Assembly (NCBI GenBank): GCA_036898135.1
Contig: CM072522.1
Span: 33,308,951 to 33,372,950, forward strand
DNA: 64,000 nucleotides
Source: Oncomelania hupensis
Lineage: Eukaryota; Mollusca; Gastropoda; Littorinimorpha; Pomatiopsidae
Direction: 5' to 3'
Part shown: in pieces, positions 44,303 to 57,492 of the stretch
Layout: each line of letters starts with the position of its first letter
How positions within the stretch are numbered: position 1 is the stretch's first letter
The notes under the pieces: model-generated
The model's database searches: none
Told to the model about the DNA's origin: nothing
Seen by the model: the letters and a program-made list of their open reading frames with translations, nothing else
Made by a program: the position numbers and the translations under genes

Positions 44303-44640
44303 AATAAAAACTACATTATAAAATATCCACAAAACACATACATATAAAATGCCTACATTTCCAAATAATAACATCATAGGGAGCCCCCTTGACCATGTGG
44401 CAGAAAGCATCCAATATTCCCAAGCTGATCCAACAGGCCTCACAAACAAATTAGGAGTTTTGTCCCGGAAGAGTTTTGAAGAAAAAAGGTAAGTGACTGG
44501 TCTAGCGAAGAAGATAGTATAGTAGATTGATAGAACAGAGTATGAATGACAAAGAACAAAGGAGAGAGACAGCGACAGTGGGAATTTAAAGCACTAAATT
44601 TCCAGAACGTGGGGATACTATTTGTACTGAAACCCACCAT
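44303..44640 (-). repeat. RepA A2 copy, part 3 of 3
   Basis: The 5' half (minus strand) of the split RepA copy, from acattataaaatatccac to atttgtactgaaacccacc. It contains the family frame at 44222-44449. Confidence 0.8.
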
Positions 44641-45500
44641 AGGGGGTATAAGAAGGGGCGACCTAGCATGGGAGTTAAGGAAATAATAATTGTTCTGTAT
44701 GTCGGAAATCTAATTTTAGCCAAAAAGGAGAGACACAAAAAAGTTTTAGTAGCGGAGAACTCGCGCTGTCTACAATAACAACGAGTCCTAGTTGAAATAC
44801 AAAGCAGCATTTATCACTGCTACAGCAATACATGTAGAGCATGCAGACTAAAAATAAATAATATTACATATTCACAGTTTTAGACATTGCAGAATCACAG
44901 TAGCAGGCATCACCTTTGCTAAATACTAGTAAACTAATATATCACAAATACTGCACCATCCTCATCAAAAAGAGTAAGTGTCTTTATAAATAATGCATAA
45001 GAGATGCCACCAATAAAGCAATATAAACATTATTCAGCACAAAAATCTAATTTAACAGAAACAAAACCTAGGAGTTATCAGATGAAGTAAAGAATGAGTA
45101 ATGGCACTAATTATGTAGCTGCCCGAGTACGAGTACGATTGTAAACAGAATAAGGCGTATCACTAAAAGGTTCCCATGGGTAGGTAACACTTGACATTTT
45201 CAACTATCATAAAACTACAATATAGAAGTCACACACTCATACAACACACACATACAAGCACACCAACACACACACAACACACTATAGTGATCGAAGGATA
45301 CAGTTTGCATTTGTGTTGATTTTCGATGACTGAAGGATGCTATTTTCACTTATCCTGAGCGACAATGGTCAGTAGAAACATTGGTTCCATTAATCTTCAG
45401 ACGTTGAATAACTGATTCTCATTTTGACAATCGACGCCTGGACGGTTTTGGGAAAACCCATCACAAAGAAATTTCATTTTGATTATAAAGAAATACAGGC
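44641..45500. other. interval without recognised features
   Basis: AT-rich, with a short (CA)-rich run near 45,235. No gene, RNA or named repeat is seen. Confidence 0.5.
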
Positions 45501-45519
45501 ATTTAAAATATATACTATT

Positions 45520-46790
45520 CGCTGTTTCCCAAAGTCACTGTTGTCATTGTGGATGTACAGAATGAATGAATTTGACACGGTTCCCCACAAGAGGCTTTTA
45601 CAAAAATTAGAAGCATATGGAGTGTGCGGTAAGATAGCCAGTTGGGTGTGCAATTTTCTATCAGACAGGGAGCAAGTGGTGAGAGTTGGTAATGAAAGGT
45701 CTGAAAAGGTAAGAGTATCTTCTGGTATCCCTCAGGGAAGCATCCTGGGCCCAATCCTGTTTACCATCTTTATAAATGACCTACCAAAGTGTGTGGACAG
45801 CATGTGTCAAATCTTTGCGGATGATACCAAAATATATAATGATGCAGGTAAGAGTGATGATCTGCAAAAAGACCTTACAAAGCTACAAGCTTGGACAGAA
45901 ACATGGCAATTACATTTTAATGTCGGTAAATGTAAGGTGCTACATGCAGGTAAAAATAACCCCGAACATGAGTATGTGATGCAGAGAAAGGAAGAACGTT
46001 CACGTGTAGAAAAGTGTGAAGAGGAAAAGGATTTAGGGGTTGTCTTTGACAAGTACTTATCTTTTGATGCACACATCCAGACCTGTGTTAAGAAGGCAAA
46101 CCGAATGGTCGGATTAATCAAAAGAACTTTTACCTATATTGACAAACAGGTATTTGTAAAATTATATAAGGCAATTGTTCGACCCCATCTTGAGTTTGGG
46201 AACATAATATGGTTTCCAAAACTAAAGAGACAATCAATAGCCACTGAGAAAGTCCAAAGACGGGCAACCAAACTGGTTAAAGAGTGTCGTAACATGCGTT
46301 ATCACGATAGACTTAAGTATCTAGATTTACACTCCTTGTATGGACGAAGAGTGAGAGGAGACTTGATTCAAACTTTTAAAATGTACCATAAAATTGACGA
46401 TTTGTACTGGACTGACTTTTTCTCAACACCTAGTTGTAATTCAACGCGAAACGCGGAGGGGAAGATATTTGTAAACCACTGCAGAACTAACACTAAAAAG
46501 CTTTCTTTTTCCAATCGTGTTGTTACTAACTGGAACGAACTACCCATTTCTCTTAAGAAAGCACCTTCAATTAACTCTTTCAAAAACCAGTTGGATGAGC
46601 TGCCTAAGTACAAAAAATTGTTCTTTTACTTTGATGAACGATAATGCGTTCAGGAAAATTGCATGCACTATCAGACCCATATAAATCATATGAAAGATGG
46701 TACATTCAGAAAGGCCAGAGGGCCTGTTTTGTCCTCAACATACTACTACTACTATTATACTACTACTACTAATGAATGAATATAGAAACG
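45520..46790 (+). mobile_element. 5'-truncated CR1/Rex1-like LINE, RT frame intact
   Basis: The element begins inside the RT domain and ends with a (TAC)n-type tail (46,741-46,770). It is the intact relative of the decayed copy at 34,288-34,995. No target duplication could be fixed. Confidence 0.75.
45568..46644 (+). pseudogene. truncated reverse transcriptase (CR1/Rex1-like)
   Basis: An open frame (within 45424-46644) carries EFDTVPHKRLLQKLEAYGV, SGIPQGSILGPILF, the catalytic FADDTKIY, KDLGVVFD, NRMVGLIKRTF, RRVRGDLIQTFK and a C-terminal NRVVTNWNELP block. The N-terminal endonuclease and the first RT motifs are missing, and the first ~48 codons of the open frame come from flanking DNA. This is a dead-on-arrival copy with an undamaged remaining frame, so it is probably young. 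Confidence 0.85.
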
Positions 46791-46811
46791 AAATATTTAT
46801 CATTTGATTTT

Positions 46812-47275
46812 GTTGGTCGGTTAGTTAGTTAGTCATTGCTTATAGGGTCCAGTGGACTGCAAAGAGCCGAATCAGGACCACTCATGATCCGTATAAAAGA
46901 TCTGCTAAAACAACCCTAAATGGTAACACTGAAGGCACTCCACCAACCGGTCACTTTATAATAAAGGCATTCCATGCAGGAGACGCTAAGGCTGTACTCT
47001 AATTTATCGAACTCCCGTTTACAACAACAAAATAGAATATAAAAATCATTATAAAATATTAACAAAACACCTACATATAAAATCCCTAAACTGCTAAATA
47101 ATAATAGCCCTAGTGACCATTTGGCAGAAAGCGTCCAATATCCCTAAGCTGACTCAACAGATCCAATAACCAAATGAGGAGTTTGGGGAGAGTTTTCAAG
47201 CAAAAAAGGTAGGTGATTGGTCTAGCGAAGAAGAAGAAGAAGAAGAAGAAGAAGAAGAAGAAGAAGAAGAAGAAG

Positions 47276-47306
<31 letters not shown>

Positions 47307-47440
47307 TGACTGATAGAACAGATTAGGAACGAGAAAGAACAAACGAGAATGACATAAACAGTGGTAATTTAAAGCGCTAAATTTACACACAGTGGAGATA
47401 CTATTTATACAGAAATCCCCTGCACCTTAACGGAGGTTTT
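46812..47440 (-). mobile_element. RepA A2 copy with (GAA)n expansion
   Basis: A complete A2-type copy from gttagttagttagtcattgc to ctatttatacagaaatcccc. The gaagaagaagat block normal to the family is expanded here to about 80 bases (47,227-47,305). Confidence 0.8.
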
Positions 47441-48010
47441 AGTTTCGTTGGAAATTATAGGAAGGCCTGCACTTCAAATTTTAGAACACCATCTTGGACA
47501 GCAGTACCTAGTGATATTGTAGACAGAGCGTTCACTGCTGTGATTATAATCAATAATAAGAAACAACTAATAATTAACAGCTATGTACATTGGCTAATTT
47601 CGACAAAAGCAAGACAAAACAAACCAAGGCAAATGTTCGAGCTAAGCTCTTTGTTACGATCGAGACGCGCACGGTAGTCCCATCATTTTGTTTTGCAAAG
47701 CATGCGATGATAGCGTGTATTTACCTTTGATCAGCTTGTAGAAAAAGTTTTTGTACCATGTTGATCATTTTCGTCGATCGATATTGTTGTAGTAGCGTTG
47801 AGAATTTTCTGTCATTGCTTATGTATTATCGGTCGAATGTTCCAGGTATTTCCAGTGGCAGCTAGTGGAATCACGTAGATTTCGTAAACAGTATGTCACG
47901 TATGACAGTGTGTAGTTCCAGTGACGAGTTTTATCTTGAGTGGGTGTTATTGCGTCATTCTGGAATGTTCGAAGTTTTCCAGGATAGTTGATGAAATTCC
48001 TAATCTGTTC
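47441..48010. other. interval without recognised features
   Basis: No coding signal or repeat family is recognised. Confidence 0.5.
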
Positions 48011-48013
48011 TAT

Positions 48014-48834
48014 CAGTAAAACCTCTGTTTAATGACCTTTAAATTGCCATTAAAACGAGGTCTGAAATTGGAGGGGTCTTAAAAAGGAAGTAGGACATTT
48101 TCGAAAAAGACATTAAAAAAATTAATCAAGTAAAATAAATACATGTACAAAAAGTACCCATACCATTAAGTATAGAAAACATCTTCCATCTTTCAGAAAT
48201 ATAGATTAAACTCTGTCTCACAACCACAGTCAATATCTTCCCGTTCCTCATTATTTACAAAATAAAAAATCAATGTTGGTATGATAGTTGTTTAAAAGTG
48301 TATGTAAGTGCTGAGTGCATGTTTGGAGTTATAACTATTTATAAGATAACCCCATTAATATTGTTGTAATTATTTTTATTCAACCATTGAATAGTTGCTT
48401 TTTTTTTTCTTTTTTTTTTTTTAAAGAACGCGGTTATTTTTGTTTGTTTGCATGATTCCCCCACCCGTGCATGTTCTCTTAGTATGTCACTTCGAACACC
48501 AGACATGGTGTCGGCAAGATCTGACAGGCTCCTGCTCAGGGCAAATCTGGTAAGCTCCTTAGAGTATTTCAAGCTGCTTTAATGCATCGTCTGCTGTTAA
48601 AAGTTGTAAACGAAACTGTTTTTTTTCAAGCGCACAAATATAGTATTGCTTTGGAATCAGAATTTTTCAGATGCTAGGTCGTAAAATTTAATTATTTGAA
48701 GGTCGCAAGTCGCGTTTTAGAGGTAGTCGTTTAAGAGAGGTCGTTTATATAGTACAAAGCATCGGTGAATTTTTTCCCGGTCGTATGTTGGATGAAGTCG
48801 TTTAAGAGACGGTCTCAAAACGGAGGTTTTACTG
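48014..48834. mobile_element. pogo/Tigger-like TIR element, non-autonomous
   Basis: This 821-bp block has inverted ends cagtaaaacctctgttt and, in reverse complement, cagtaaaacctccgttt. TAT flanks both sides (48011-48013 and 48835-48837), compatible with a TA target. Interior gtcgtttaagag-type repeats near both ends strengthen the symmetry. No transposase frame is present. TIRs of this kind are typical of Tigger/pogo elements. Confidence 0.65.
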
Positions 48835-49027
48835 TATAAGTAATGCAATGTCTGCTTGTAAAGAAGTGGGGTTTTGTTTTATTGTTTTTTTTTTTGTTTT
48901 TTTTTGTTTGTGGTTTGGTAGTGATTTTTGAAAAAAGCGATCTTGTATGCAGTTGTTGGTGTTCGCTGAATAAAGTTGGAAAACTTCATACGACCACCCC
49001 TGCCTTGTTGCAAGAAGTCCTCTCTGT

Positions 49028-49033
49028 TTTATT
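49028..49033 (-). terminator. polyadenylation signal of NTPase gene
   Basis: An AATAAA hexamer on the minus strand about 40 bases beyond the stop codon at 49072. It is the first canonical signal after the final exon. Confidence 0.5.
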
Positions 49034-49071
49034 CTAGTTGTCATTAGAATCAAATGGACAGTCGGCCAGTT

Positions 49072-49463
49072 TCAGTCATCGTCATCATCGTCGTCATCGT
49101 CATCAAGATCCAATTCACCAGGGGCTTGAACCCAGATCACTTTCTCTGTGGCGCAGGCGGTAGCTAGCCACTTGTCGTAGGTGTCGTAGTAGTCTCCCTC
49201 CCCTAGACCCAGCCACACCACCACCTTCCGCTCCAATCCCCGAACAGCTTGTTCTGTCGTAAAAATAATGCTGTCGCCCTTGTTGACGGCGACTTTAGTT
49301 GTGACGTTATTACCGGAAGAGGCGATGTCATCGTGAGAAAGAACATCTACGGGAAATTGTGCGTCAAGGAGACCCTTCACGAAGCCCAGGTTTCTGTGCA
49401 GGCAGACGGCGTCGTTCCGAACCAAAACCATCACGTCTCTGTACAGACGATCGTCAGTTTTGC
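49072..49463 (-). CDS. NTPase/SF1-helicase-like gene, last recognised exon
   Basis: The acceptor ttgtactttag|GC joins in phase to the preceding exon, giving WNIG-KTDDRLYRD. The exon encodes DVMVLVRNDAVCLH, SIIFTTEQAVRGLERKVVVWLG and DKWLATACATEKVIWV, and ends in a run of Asp before the stop. The order resembles motifs V and VI of superfamily-1 helicases (xxGLExxxVxx, then xxAxxRAxxxLxx), though the usual catalytic arginine of motif VI is not obvious. Schlafen-type helicase domains are one possible relative; this is inference. The Asp run is coded by a GAT/GAC microsatellite and may be length-variable. Confidence 0.75.
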
Positions 49464-51035
49464 CTAAAGTACAACAAAGAAGGAAAACAAATTCATGGAA
49501 GGACAACAGTATCTATAAAACAACACGTGCCTAAAACAAAGGCAACGTCCGATGTGAACCAAAATTTCATGAAACAACACTAGAAACTGGTTGGTTTGTT
49601 GTGTTTTTCGTGGGACCATGTCAGAAACATCCTGAACTGAAATTGTTTTTCTTTCGTTTTGTGTGTTACCACGAGATGTTAAAAATAGGAGCCGCATTCC
49701 ATCCAATCTGATCGCATATATTTCAATTCGATTTATTTCATAGGGATTATATAAGTCTAACGGTTTTTAAACGGTCCCTTTTTCTCTGGTACATAAATCT
49801 GCTATATAGTTCTATGGATGCGCAAATCAAGTAGGGAGACGAGCAATTCAGTAACCAAAGCGATTGATCCGCTTCAAACTTAATGCCAAGACCGTCAATT
49901 GTTCTTGGAACCTGATTCGCTCATGCTTTAATGCAATTTATTAGTGCAATTACCTATCAACTATTATGACCTCTTCGCCCGTTTGCTAGATCGCTGTCAG
50001 TTGACTTCATATCACAGCTATTCGTTTCGTTAAATAATTTAAAGTCCCCAGACACCTGAGCATATAGGGGACGTATCACAGCTATTTGTGCATTGCGCTT
50101 TTAAAAGGGACGCACATGTAAACCCTGATTGACAGTGCTGGTGACTAATTCGCCGCAAGGTCACAGATGCAAAGCAAAATATAAAAAATCTGAGGCTAGT
50201 TTTTTTCAAAACCATTAGTCAGTCTACTTTATGGGGAAAAAAAAGTTTTCTCATAGGACTTCCCAATAATTACAGTTAAGCCTCGGAATTACAAAAAAAG
50301 ATAACTGTATGGCAACCTAGTAGCGTCGAAAAAAATGTACAGAGTGATCCTAGAGGCAAATTGAAAGATCGCTCATTTCAGTGTCACGGACCAATGTCAA
50401 ATTCACAGTGTGTTGCCCCTCCGCAAAAAAAAAACAAACAAAAAAAACAAAAAAAACAACAACAATAAAAAAAACAAAAAATAAAAACAAAAAACAATTT
50501 ATTCCAAAATTAACTTCTTTTAAAAGTACAATTTTGATGTTAAAAATTCTTTTGTTTAGGTGACACTTGATAGCATCAAGGATGATTCTAAAACTAGTAC
50601 TGCAGCGAAAGCAGGCATTATTTGTTTAACTAAAAGGAAGAAACGATAATTATTGACAGCTTAGTGGTCGGGTTGAGCCAAGATTGCCTATTGCAATTTC
50701 CCGAATAAAGTAGTTGTCCCCCCCAAAAAAAATCCATCCTTCCCCCCAAAAAAACACACACACCAAAACCCACAAAAAACCCCAACAAATAAATAAATAA
50801 ATAAAAGAAAAAAAAAAACAAAAACAAACAAACAAACAAACAAAAAGTAACCTAACAGGTGTCTTTAATACCCTGGCCATTAAACATGATGTCCCCATAG
50901 TTTTAATTCTATTATATATATAATTTTACATGGAACGTTTTGACGATTGGTTGAGGCCATACTAGTGGTTGGCATACAGCTAATTCTAACTCTCCTAAAA
51001 TGGAGGACCATTGAAAGAGTCCCTTGACAAAGTGG

Positions 51036-51111
<76 letters not shown>

Positions 51112-51117
51112 ACTCAC
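49464..51117. other. NTPase gene intron (A-rich and T-rich runs)
   Basis: This intron of about 1.65 kb has long A-rich stretches (50,427-50,500 and 50,725-50,845) and a (GAT)n run at its 5' border (51,038-51,112) starting only a few bases after the donor. No mobile element is recognised. Confidence 0.6.
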
Positions 51118-51332
51118 CGATATTCCACGCTTGTAGCTTTTTGGCGACACTGGCGCCGCAGGTATGACAGTCTATGGGTTCTTTCCCCTTCCCCTCCCCG
51201 TGATGTTCGTGCTTGACGACATCGATGCACGAACATTCTGATTCTGACAACATCGAAGTTTTTTCTGCATCTGAAGGCTTCAAGATACCAGATCCCTTCA
51301 GCTGGTTGAAAAGAGACTCGTTTTTAAACCAC
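51118..51332 (-). CDS. NTPase/SF1-helicase-like gene, exon
   Basis: This 215-bp exon has acceptor tttttttttcacag|G and donor ATCG|GTGAGT. It encodes RWFKNESLFNQLKGSG, then a Ser/Glu/His-rich linker with possible metal-binding residues (CSC..H.HH..CHTC), and ASVAKKLQAWNI. Phases match the exons on both sides. The donor is followed at once by a (GAT)n microsatellite. Confidence 0.78.
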
Positions 51333-51430
51333 CTGTGAAAAAAAAATTCATCAAGCATTTTACAGTCAATTAGTATACGATTCTCTTTTTTTAAAAATCA
51401 TAACTAATCTGAATCAGTAACATTACTCAC

Positions 51431-51559
51431 CTGTGCTTAGTGGGGAGGGGAATCTCTTTAACACTGATGTTCTGCCTGTAATGTCTTTGTCTGGAGGCCG
51501 CCAGCACTGTTACTTTCTCTTCATTCTTCAGCTCCAACCACAGTTTCTCCAATGCTGGT
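51431..51559 (-). CDS. NTPase/SF1-helicase-like gene, exon
   Basis: This 129-bp exon has acceptor caatgtctttcag|A and donor CACAG|GTGAGT. It encodes PALEKLWLELKNEEKVTVLA followed by ASRQRHYRQN and the end KEIPLPTKH. Joined to the P-loop exon it reads VVVIDNAHDGPALEKLW, placing a Walker B-like acidic segment across the intron. Confidence 0.78.
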
Positions 51560-51684
51560 CTGAAAGACATTGTCCAAACTCATCAGAAAGGAATTATTTC
51601 GTCCTAAAAACAAACAGAACCTAAAGCATTGGTCTGAAAATGAAAGGAAACAAAAAGTACTTCTACCACTACTACTACTATTTT

Positions 51685-51970
51685 ATTTAACCAATCTTAT
51701 ATAGCGCTTACCCAGCTCAAGAGCTGCTCAAGGCGCTGGTCGATACAGGAACTAACTGAAGCCGGCGGAGGCTCCCACCTGCAACATTTGTGCGCATAGT
51801 CTGACGCCCAGACGACTGAGCACAATCCTGGGCGACCGGGGATGGGGAAAAAGGACCTAGTGCATGCTGGGTGTCTTTGTGTAGCCGGCACTCACCTATC
51901 AAGGACATCAGCGTCACGATCTTTAAAGTCCATGCGATGGAATGGAATGCATGCGTGCACAGACTAGATC
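51685..51970 (-). mobile_element. RepB element (minus)
   Basis: RepB 3' end at the left (tatagcgcttacccagctc, preceded by an AT-rich tail), running to ttaaagtccatgcgatgg at the right. The tagcgct end resembles L2 LINE 3' ends, so RepB may be an L2-mobilised SINE-like family. It lies in the large intron of the NTPase gene. Confidence 0.7.
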
Positions 51971-52134
51971 TCGGTTTATACGCTCATCCAAAGAAGCAGA
52001 AGCGCAGTGTCTCTAAGTATTTTTTGTTTGATGTTTTAAATTTATATTTATTTTAGTGTAATTTTTAAAAAAACTAAAGACCGTCAACTGTTATCGCTGA
52101 CATTTGAGTACATTGCATACACCACTGAGCCAAC

Positions 52135-52320
52135 TGAAGAAGAAGAAGAAGAAGAAGAAGAAGAAGAAGAAGAAGAAGAAGAAGAAGAAGAAGAAGAAGA
52201 AGAAGAAGAAGAAGAAGACGCAGCAGCAGCAGAAGAAGAAGACGCAGCAGCAGCAGAAGAAGAAGACGCAGCAGCAGCAGCAGCAGAAGAAGAAGAAGAA
52301 GAAGACGCAGCAGCAGCAGC

Positions 52321-52377
<57 letters not shown>

Positions 52378-52391
52378 AAGAAGAAGAAGAT
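52135..52391. repeat. compound (GAA)n/(GCA)n array
   Basis: Purine-rich GAA runs are regularly interrupted by gacgcagcagcag blocks (four to five times), giving a higher-order pattern. The array is long and may form triplex-type structures. It is intronic. Confidence 0.95.
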
Positions 52392-52585
52392 AATGATGAT
52401 GATGATGACTAAATAAATGAATGAATGAATGAATGAACATTGAAGTTTAACGTCTACACTCACCCTTCGAACCTGGGTCACCACAAGATAATGATGATGA
52501 TGATGACTGAATGAATGAATGAATGAATGAACATTGAAGTTTAACGTCTACACCCACCATTCGAACCTGGGTCACCACAAATTGG
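52392..52585. repeat. two tandem ~98-bp units
   Basis: The unit (gatgatgatgactgaatgaa ... ttcgaacctgggtcaccaca) occurs twice, with a few substitutions. It contains a ttcgaacctgggtc block that resembles an inverted tRNA box B. Confidence 0.85.
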
Positions 52586-53260
52586 AGAACAGCTGAAAGG
52601 GAAAAACAAGTTAATGTGGCCAGGGTCCAGGCCCTCTAAGCCCCGCTATGGTACACGGACAACACCCCATATAGGACGCTAAAGGATAAACCTGTTTTGA
52701 AGACAAAATTGGTGCACCTTTGTGGCACATAGATGGGACAGGTTTCCATACGGGGTGCTATCATTGTCAATAACTCTTTAATCTGGACATGTACAGCGTT
52801 TATTTTCATGTCAGATGGTTTATCCAGTGTCACTCTTTCGACTTGCCCCAGACTAACCACAGGGCTTGGTTACTATAACAATGAAGCATTTTGTCGCACC
52901 TTGCGACACTGGACGAAGTCAATCTAAAACTTTAAACTTATTACAGGAACAGATCAAACTAAGCTCACACGATTGACTGAAAAGACAAACTTTTTTTAAA
53001 ACAACCAGGAGAAACAAAGTTAGCAAGATATTCAAATGTAAATACGCATTTTCAAATTGTGAATGTTCATAGCATGGCATGATATACCACAATCTGAAGT
53101 ATGTGATTGTGGTATACAATTATCACAGTCTTTGCAGTGGTTAAAATATCCGCAAATGAAAAGTTATGATTTTCGAGTCAGTTATACTTGAGATAAGATA
53201 ACTAGTGCGTCTGCACTTTGGGGATCTTATTTGTTATATAGTGAGAGTCTCCCTTTAGTG
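52586..53260. other. intronic interval, unrecognised
   Basis: No exon with matching phase, domain or repeat is recognised. Confidence 0.5.
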
Positions 53261-53540
53261 TCTATGTGTACTGGCTGAACTTTTTAATCAACTTGTTGAC
53301 TTTTGTTGACTTTTGTGATATCACTTGTGATCTTGATTCGCGTGTGTGTGCTTGTGTGATGTTTTTTAAATTTATGTATTTCTTGTTTGTTTTTTTGTTG
53401 TTGTTGTTTTTTTTTTTTTCAAAAATTGGTTTATGATACATTTTTTGAGTTTCTTTATGCTGCCTCATAAACTTATAATGTAATTGCCCTTTGGGATGAA
53501 TAAAGTTGTATTGTATTGTATTGTATTGTATTGAACACAC
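53261..53540 (+). mobile_element. putative LINE/SINE 3' end with (TTGTA)n tail
   Basis: The sequence ttgggatgaataaagttg followed by (TATTG)n units looks like a retroelement 3' terminus with a short-repeat tail. No coding sequence is left. The family cannot be named. Confidence 0.45.
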
Positions 53541-53830
53541 AAAATAGGGACATGTGGAGCGACGGACCGACCGACTGACTGACTAACAGACAACGGACGC
53601 CTACCGAAGGATGTTTGATCTCAAAATATAATTCATTATAACCAGCCAACAGAATATCGACGAAAAAAAAAAGCTATAACGGTATACTACGCCAAAAACT
53701 GATAATTACAAATATCATGAGATAATAATAAATAAATGTTTTGGGCCTCGTGAACCAGTAAAACATATTAGCTTTGCCCTATTGTGCTGCTCTTCTTCTT
53801 ATGATTTTAATGATGCGTGCGTAATTTTGC

Positions 53831-55162
<1,332 letters not shown>

Positions 55163-55620
55163 CTATATATATAAATTGCTTAGCCGGAAGTCCTTCTTCG
55201 CCTCTACTATAAAGTTTGTCTCCTATGGACGCTGATCTGGGCAGGTGCTGACCGCTGCTGATCGGCCTGCTGTGTGCTCAAAACCAATCAAATCGTTATA
55301 GCCGACATTTCCTTACCGAACGTTTAACCGTTTCTGAGATAAATAAATAAACAAAATGTCCACAAACTGCAATAGCCTCATTCCGCGCGCTTCCATTAAA
55401 AATCAAATTGAGGTTTCAGCATGTTTTCCCATATAGACCAAAAAATTCATGGTTTTTCTACGAAGCCTTGATAGCTTAGTGGGTTAATCTTTCGCCTAGG
55501 ATTTCGGGCGACCCAAGATCGATACTCACGCGGGCCATTTTTTTTTTTTACACTACAATATGGATTTTTTTAAATTTAGACTTTTTACCTTTAATTTATT
55601 ATTATTATTATTATTATTAT

Positions 55621-55703
<83 letters not shown>

Positions 55704-55742
55704 TATCTTATATGAAATTTTATATTATTATTCTATATTCAA

Positions 55743-55790
<48 letters not shown>

Positions 55791-55908
55791 TTATAAACTA
55801 ATAATAATAATTATTATTATTCTTATAATAACAATTATACTATCTTATATCAAATTTTATTTTAAAACCTTGGTGTTTTTTCTGATTTCTATTTGTATTA
55901 TTCTATAT

Positions 55909-55977
<69 letters not shown>

Positions 55978-56400
55978 AGGATCGGGATGGGGTGGTACGT
56001 GTAGTTAAAAGGGGGCTACGGGTAGGTTTAAAGGGGCATGGGTAGGCATAACGGGGATACGGGTATATATAAGGGGGTATGGTGATGGTCGATTCCTTTC
56101 ATCCATACCTGCGAAACGATCAACGGGGAAGTATCAAGGAGGGTACAGTTAGGAACCAAGGGGGTATGGAAGGAATCAAGGGGGTATGGGGAGGTATCAA
56201 GTGGGTTCGGGGAGGTATCAAGGGGGTATGATGAGGCATCATGGGGGGGGGACGGGGAGATATCAGGGGGGGGGGGTATGGTGAGGTATCAAGGGGGATA
56301 TGGGGAGGTATCATCGTCCAAATGAAACTCGCAGACAAAAGTTCTCTCTGTCTACATTTTAAACAGCATCATGTGTACCCTGGCTTGCCAGGGTACAAAA
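55163..56400. repeat. 1.2-kb tandem duplication, unit 2
   Basis: Same order as unit 1: aattgcttagccggaagtcc, tRNA-like piece with T-run (55,460-55,550), trinucleotide arrays (55,587-55,622 TTA; 55,620-55,703 TAG; 55,743-55,790 and 55,910-55,975 TTA), G-rich region (55,979-56,310) and ctggcttgccagggtacaaa. The TAG array is unique to unit 2. Confidence 0.88.
56120..56310. repeat. G-rich minisatellite (ggggaggtatcaagggggt type)
   Basis: About eight degenerate units of 19-22 bases are rich in GGGG runs on the plus strand, so G-quadruplex formation is plausible. A shorter version lies at 54,940-55,075 in unit 1. Confidence 0.8.
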
Positions 56401-56493
56401 ACCACTAGTATAAAATAAACTGTTAATGTGAAAACTAAAAGTGAAAAATAACAAACTGTGCTGGATCTTAACCGGTGCAGCGTATTATCGCGT

Positions 56494-56495
<2 letters not shown>

Positions 56496-56567
<72 letters not shown>
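56496..56567. repeat. (CT)n microsatellite
   Basis: A pure CT run of about 70 bases. Confidence 0.97.
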
Positions 56568-56571
<4 letters not shown>

Positions 56572-56721
56572 GGGTAATAATTATCAATCAGAAAAGGCGT
56601 ACGATTAACCAAACTGTGTGTCGTTGTTTTTAACAAACGGCCAGCAATTATTGGCAAAGTGAATAATCTGGTATCGAACAATGATCGCTACTTTTGATGG
56701 AATAAGGGTAGTGGACTTGAG

Positions 56722-56838
56722 GGGCTGGTTAAACGATCATCTGTGGTGCCCCCAACGACCTTCGAGTTTCGGGACAGGATAGGATAGGATAGGATAGGAT
56801 AGGATAGGATAGGATAGGATAGGATAGGATAGGATAGG
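56722..56838 (+). mobile_element. 5'-truncated RTE 3' end with expanded (GGATA)n
   Basis: Starting gctggttaaacgatcatc, this matches the last ~50 bases of the RTE ORF and then about 14 GGATA units (56,772-56,838). Compared with the 2-3 units in the other copies, the tail has expanded. Confidence 0.85.
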
Positions 56839-57043
56839 TGGTGGTAACCACTCACATGCTTGTGAGGTTTTCTCTTTCAGTGTTAGTCTACCAGTAATTT
56901 GATAGCAGCGAAATGACGTGATCTTCTAAGTCCTGTAACAGAATCTATGTCCTTGAAATCTTATGAAATTTAATCAAAATGACACCCAGTTGAATTTGTT
57001 AATGCATATAGCTGCATGTATGCGCTTAGTCGACCAAGCAACA

Positions 57044-57045
<2 letters not shown>

Positions 57046-57085
<40 letters not shown>

Positions 57086-57101
57086 CACATACACACACAC
57101 A
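57046..57101. repeat. (CA)n microsatellite
   Basis: A CA run with short interruptions. Confidence 0.95.
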
Positions 57102-57247
57102 GTGTAAGGGTTTGATGGGAATGAAACGTAAGCTTGGTAAGGAAGGTCTGTATGATGACCACAAAACAAACAGCTCACCAGCGTGATTGCAGTTGACAGT
57201 GGTTTATGGTTCCTTCACTCAATAAGAAGAAAAACCATTTCAATAAT

Positions 57248-57248
<1 letters not shown>

Positions 57249-57305
<57 letters not shown>

Positions 57306-57315
57306 TAACAATAAC

Positions 57316-57370
<55 letters not shown>
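57249..57370. repeat. (ATA)n microsatellite
   Basis: ATA/ACA trinucleotide array of about 120 bases, just left of the THAP element. Confidence 0.95.
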
Positions 57371-57372
<2 letters not shown>

Positions 57373-57492
57373 GGGATATGGGTGTATTTATATAAGTCCC
57401 AGCTCTTTAGACGAAAATCATAATGAAATGATAACGGCAGTTAGCTACGTGGTGGCAATGGTTCAAAGTAACAATAACAATTACCCTGAGCA

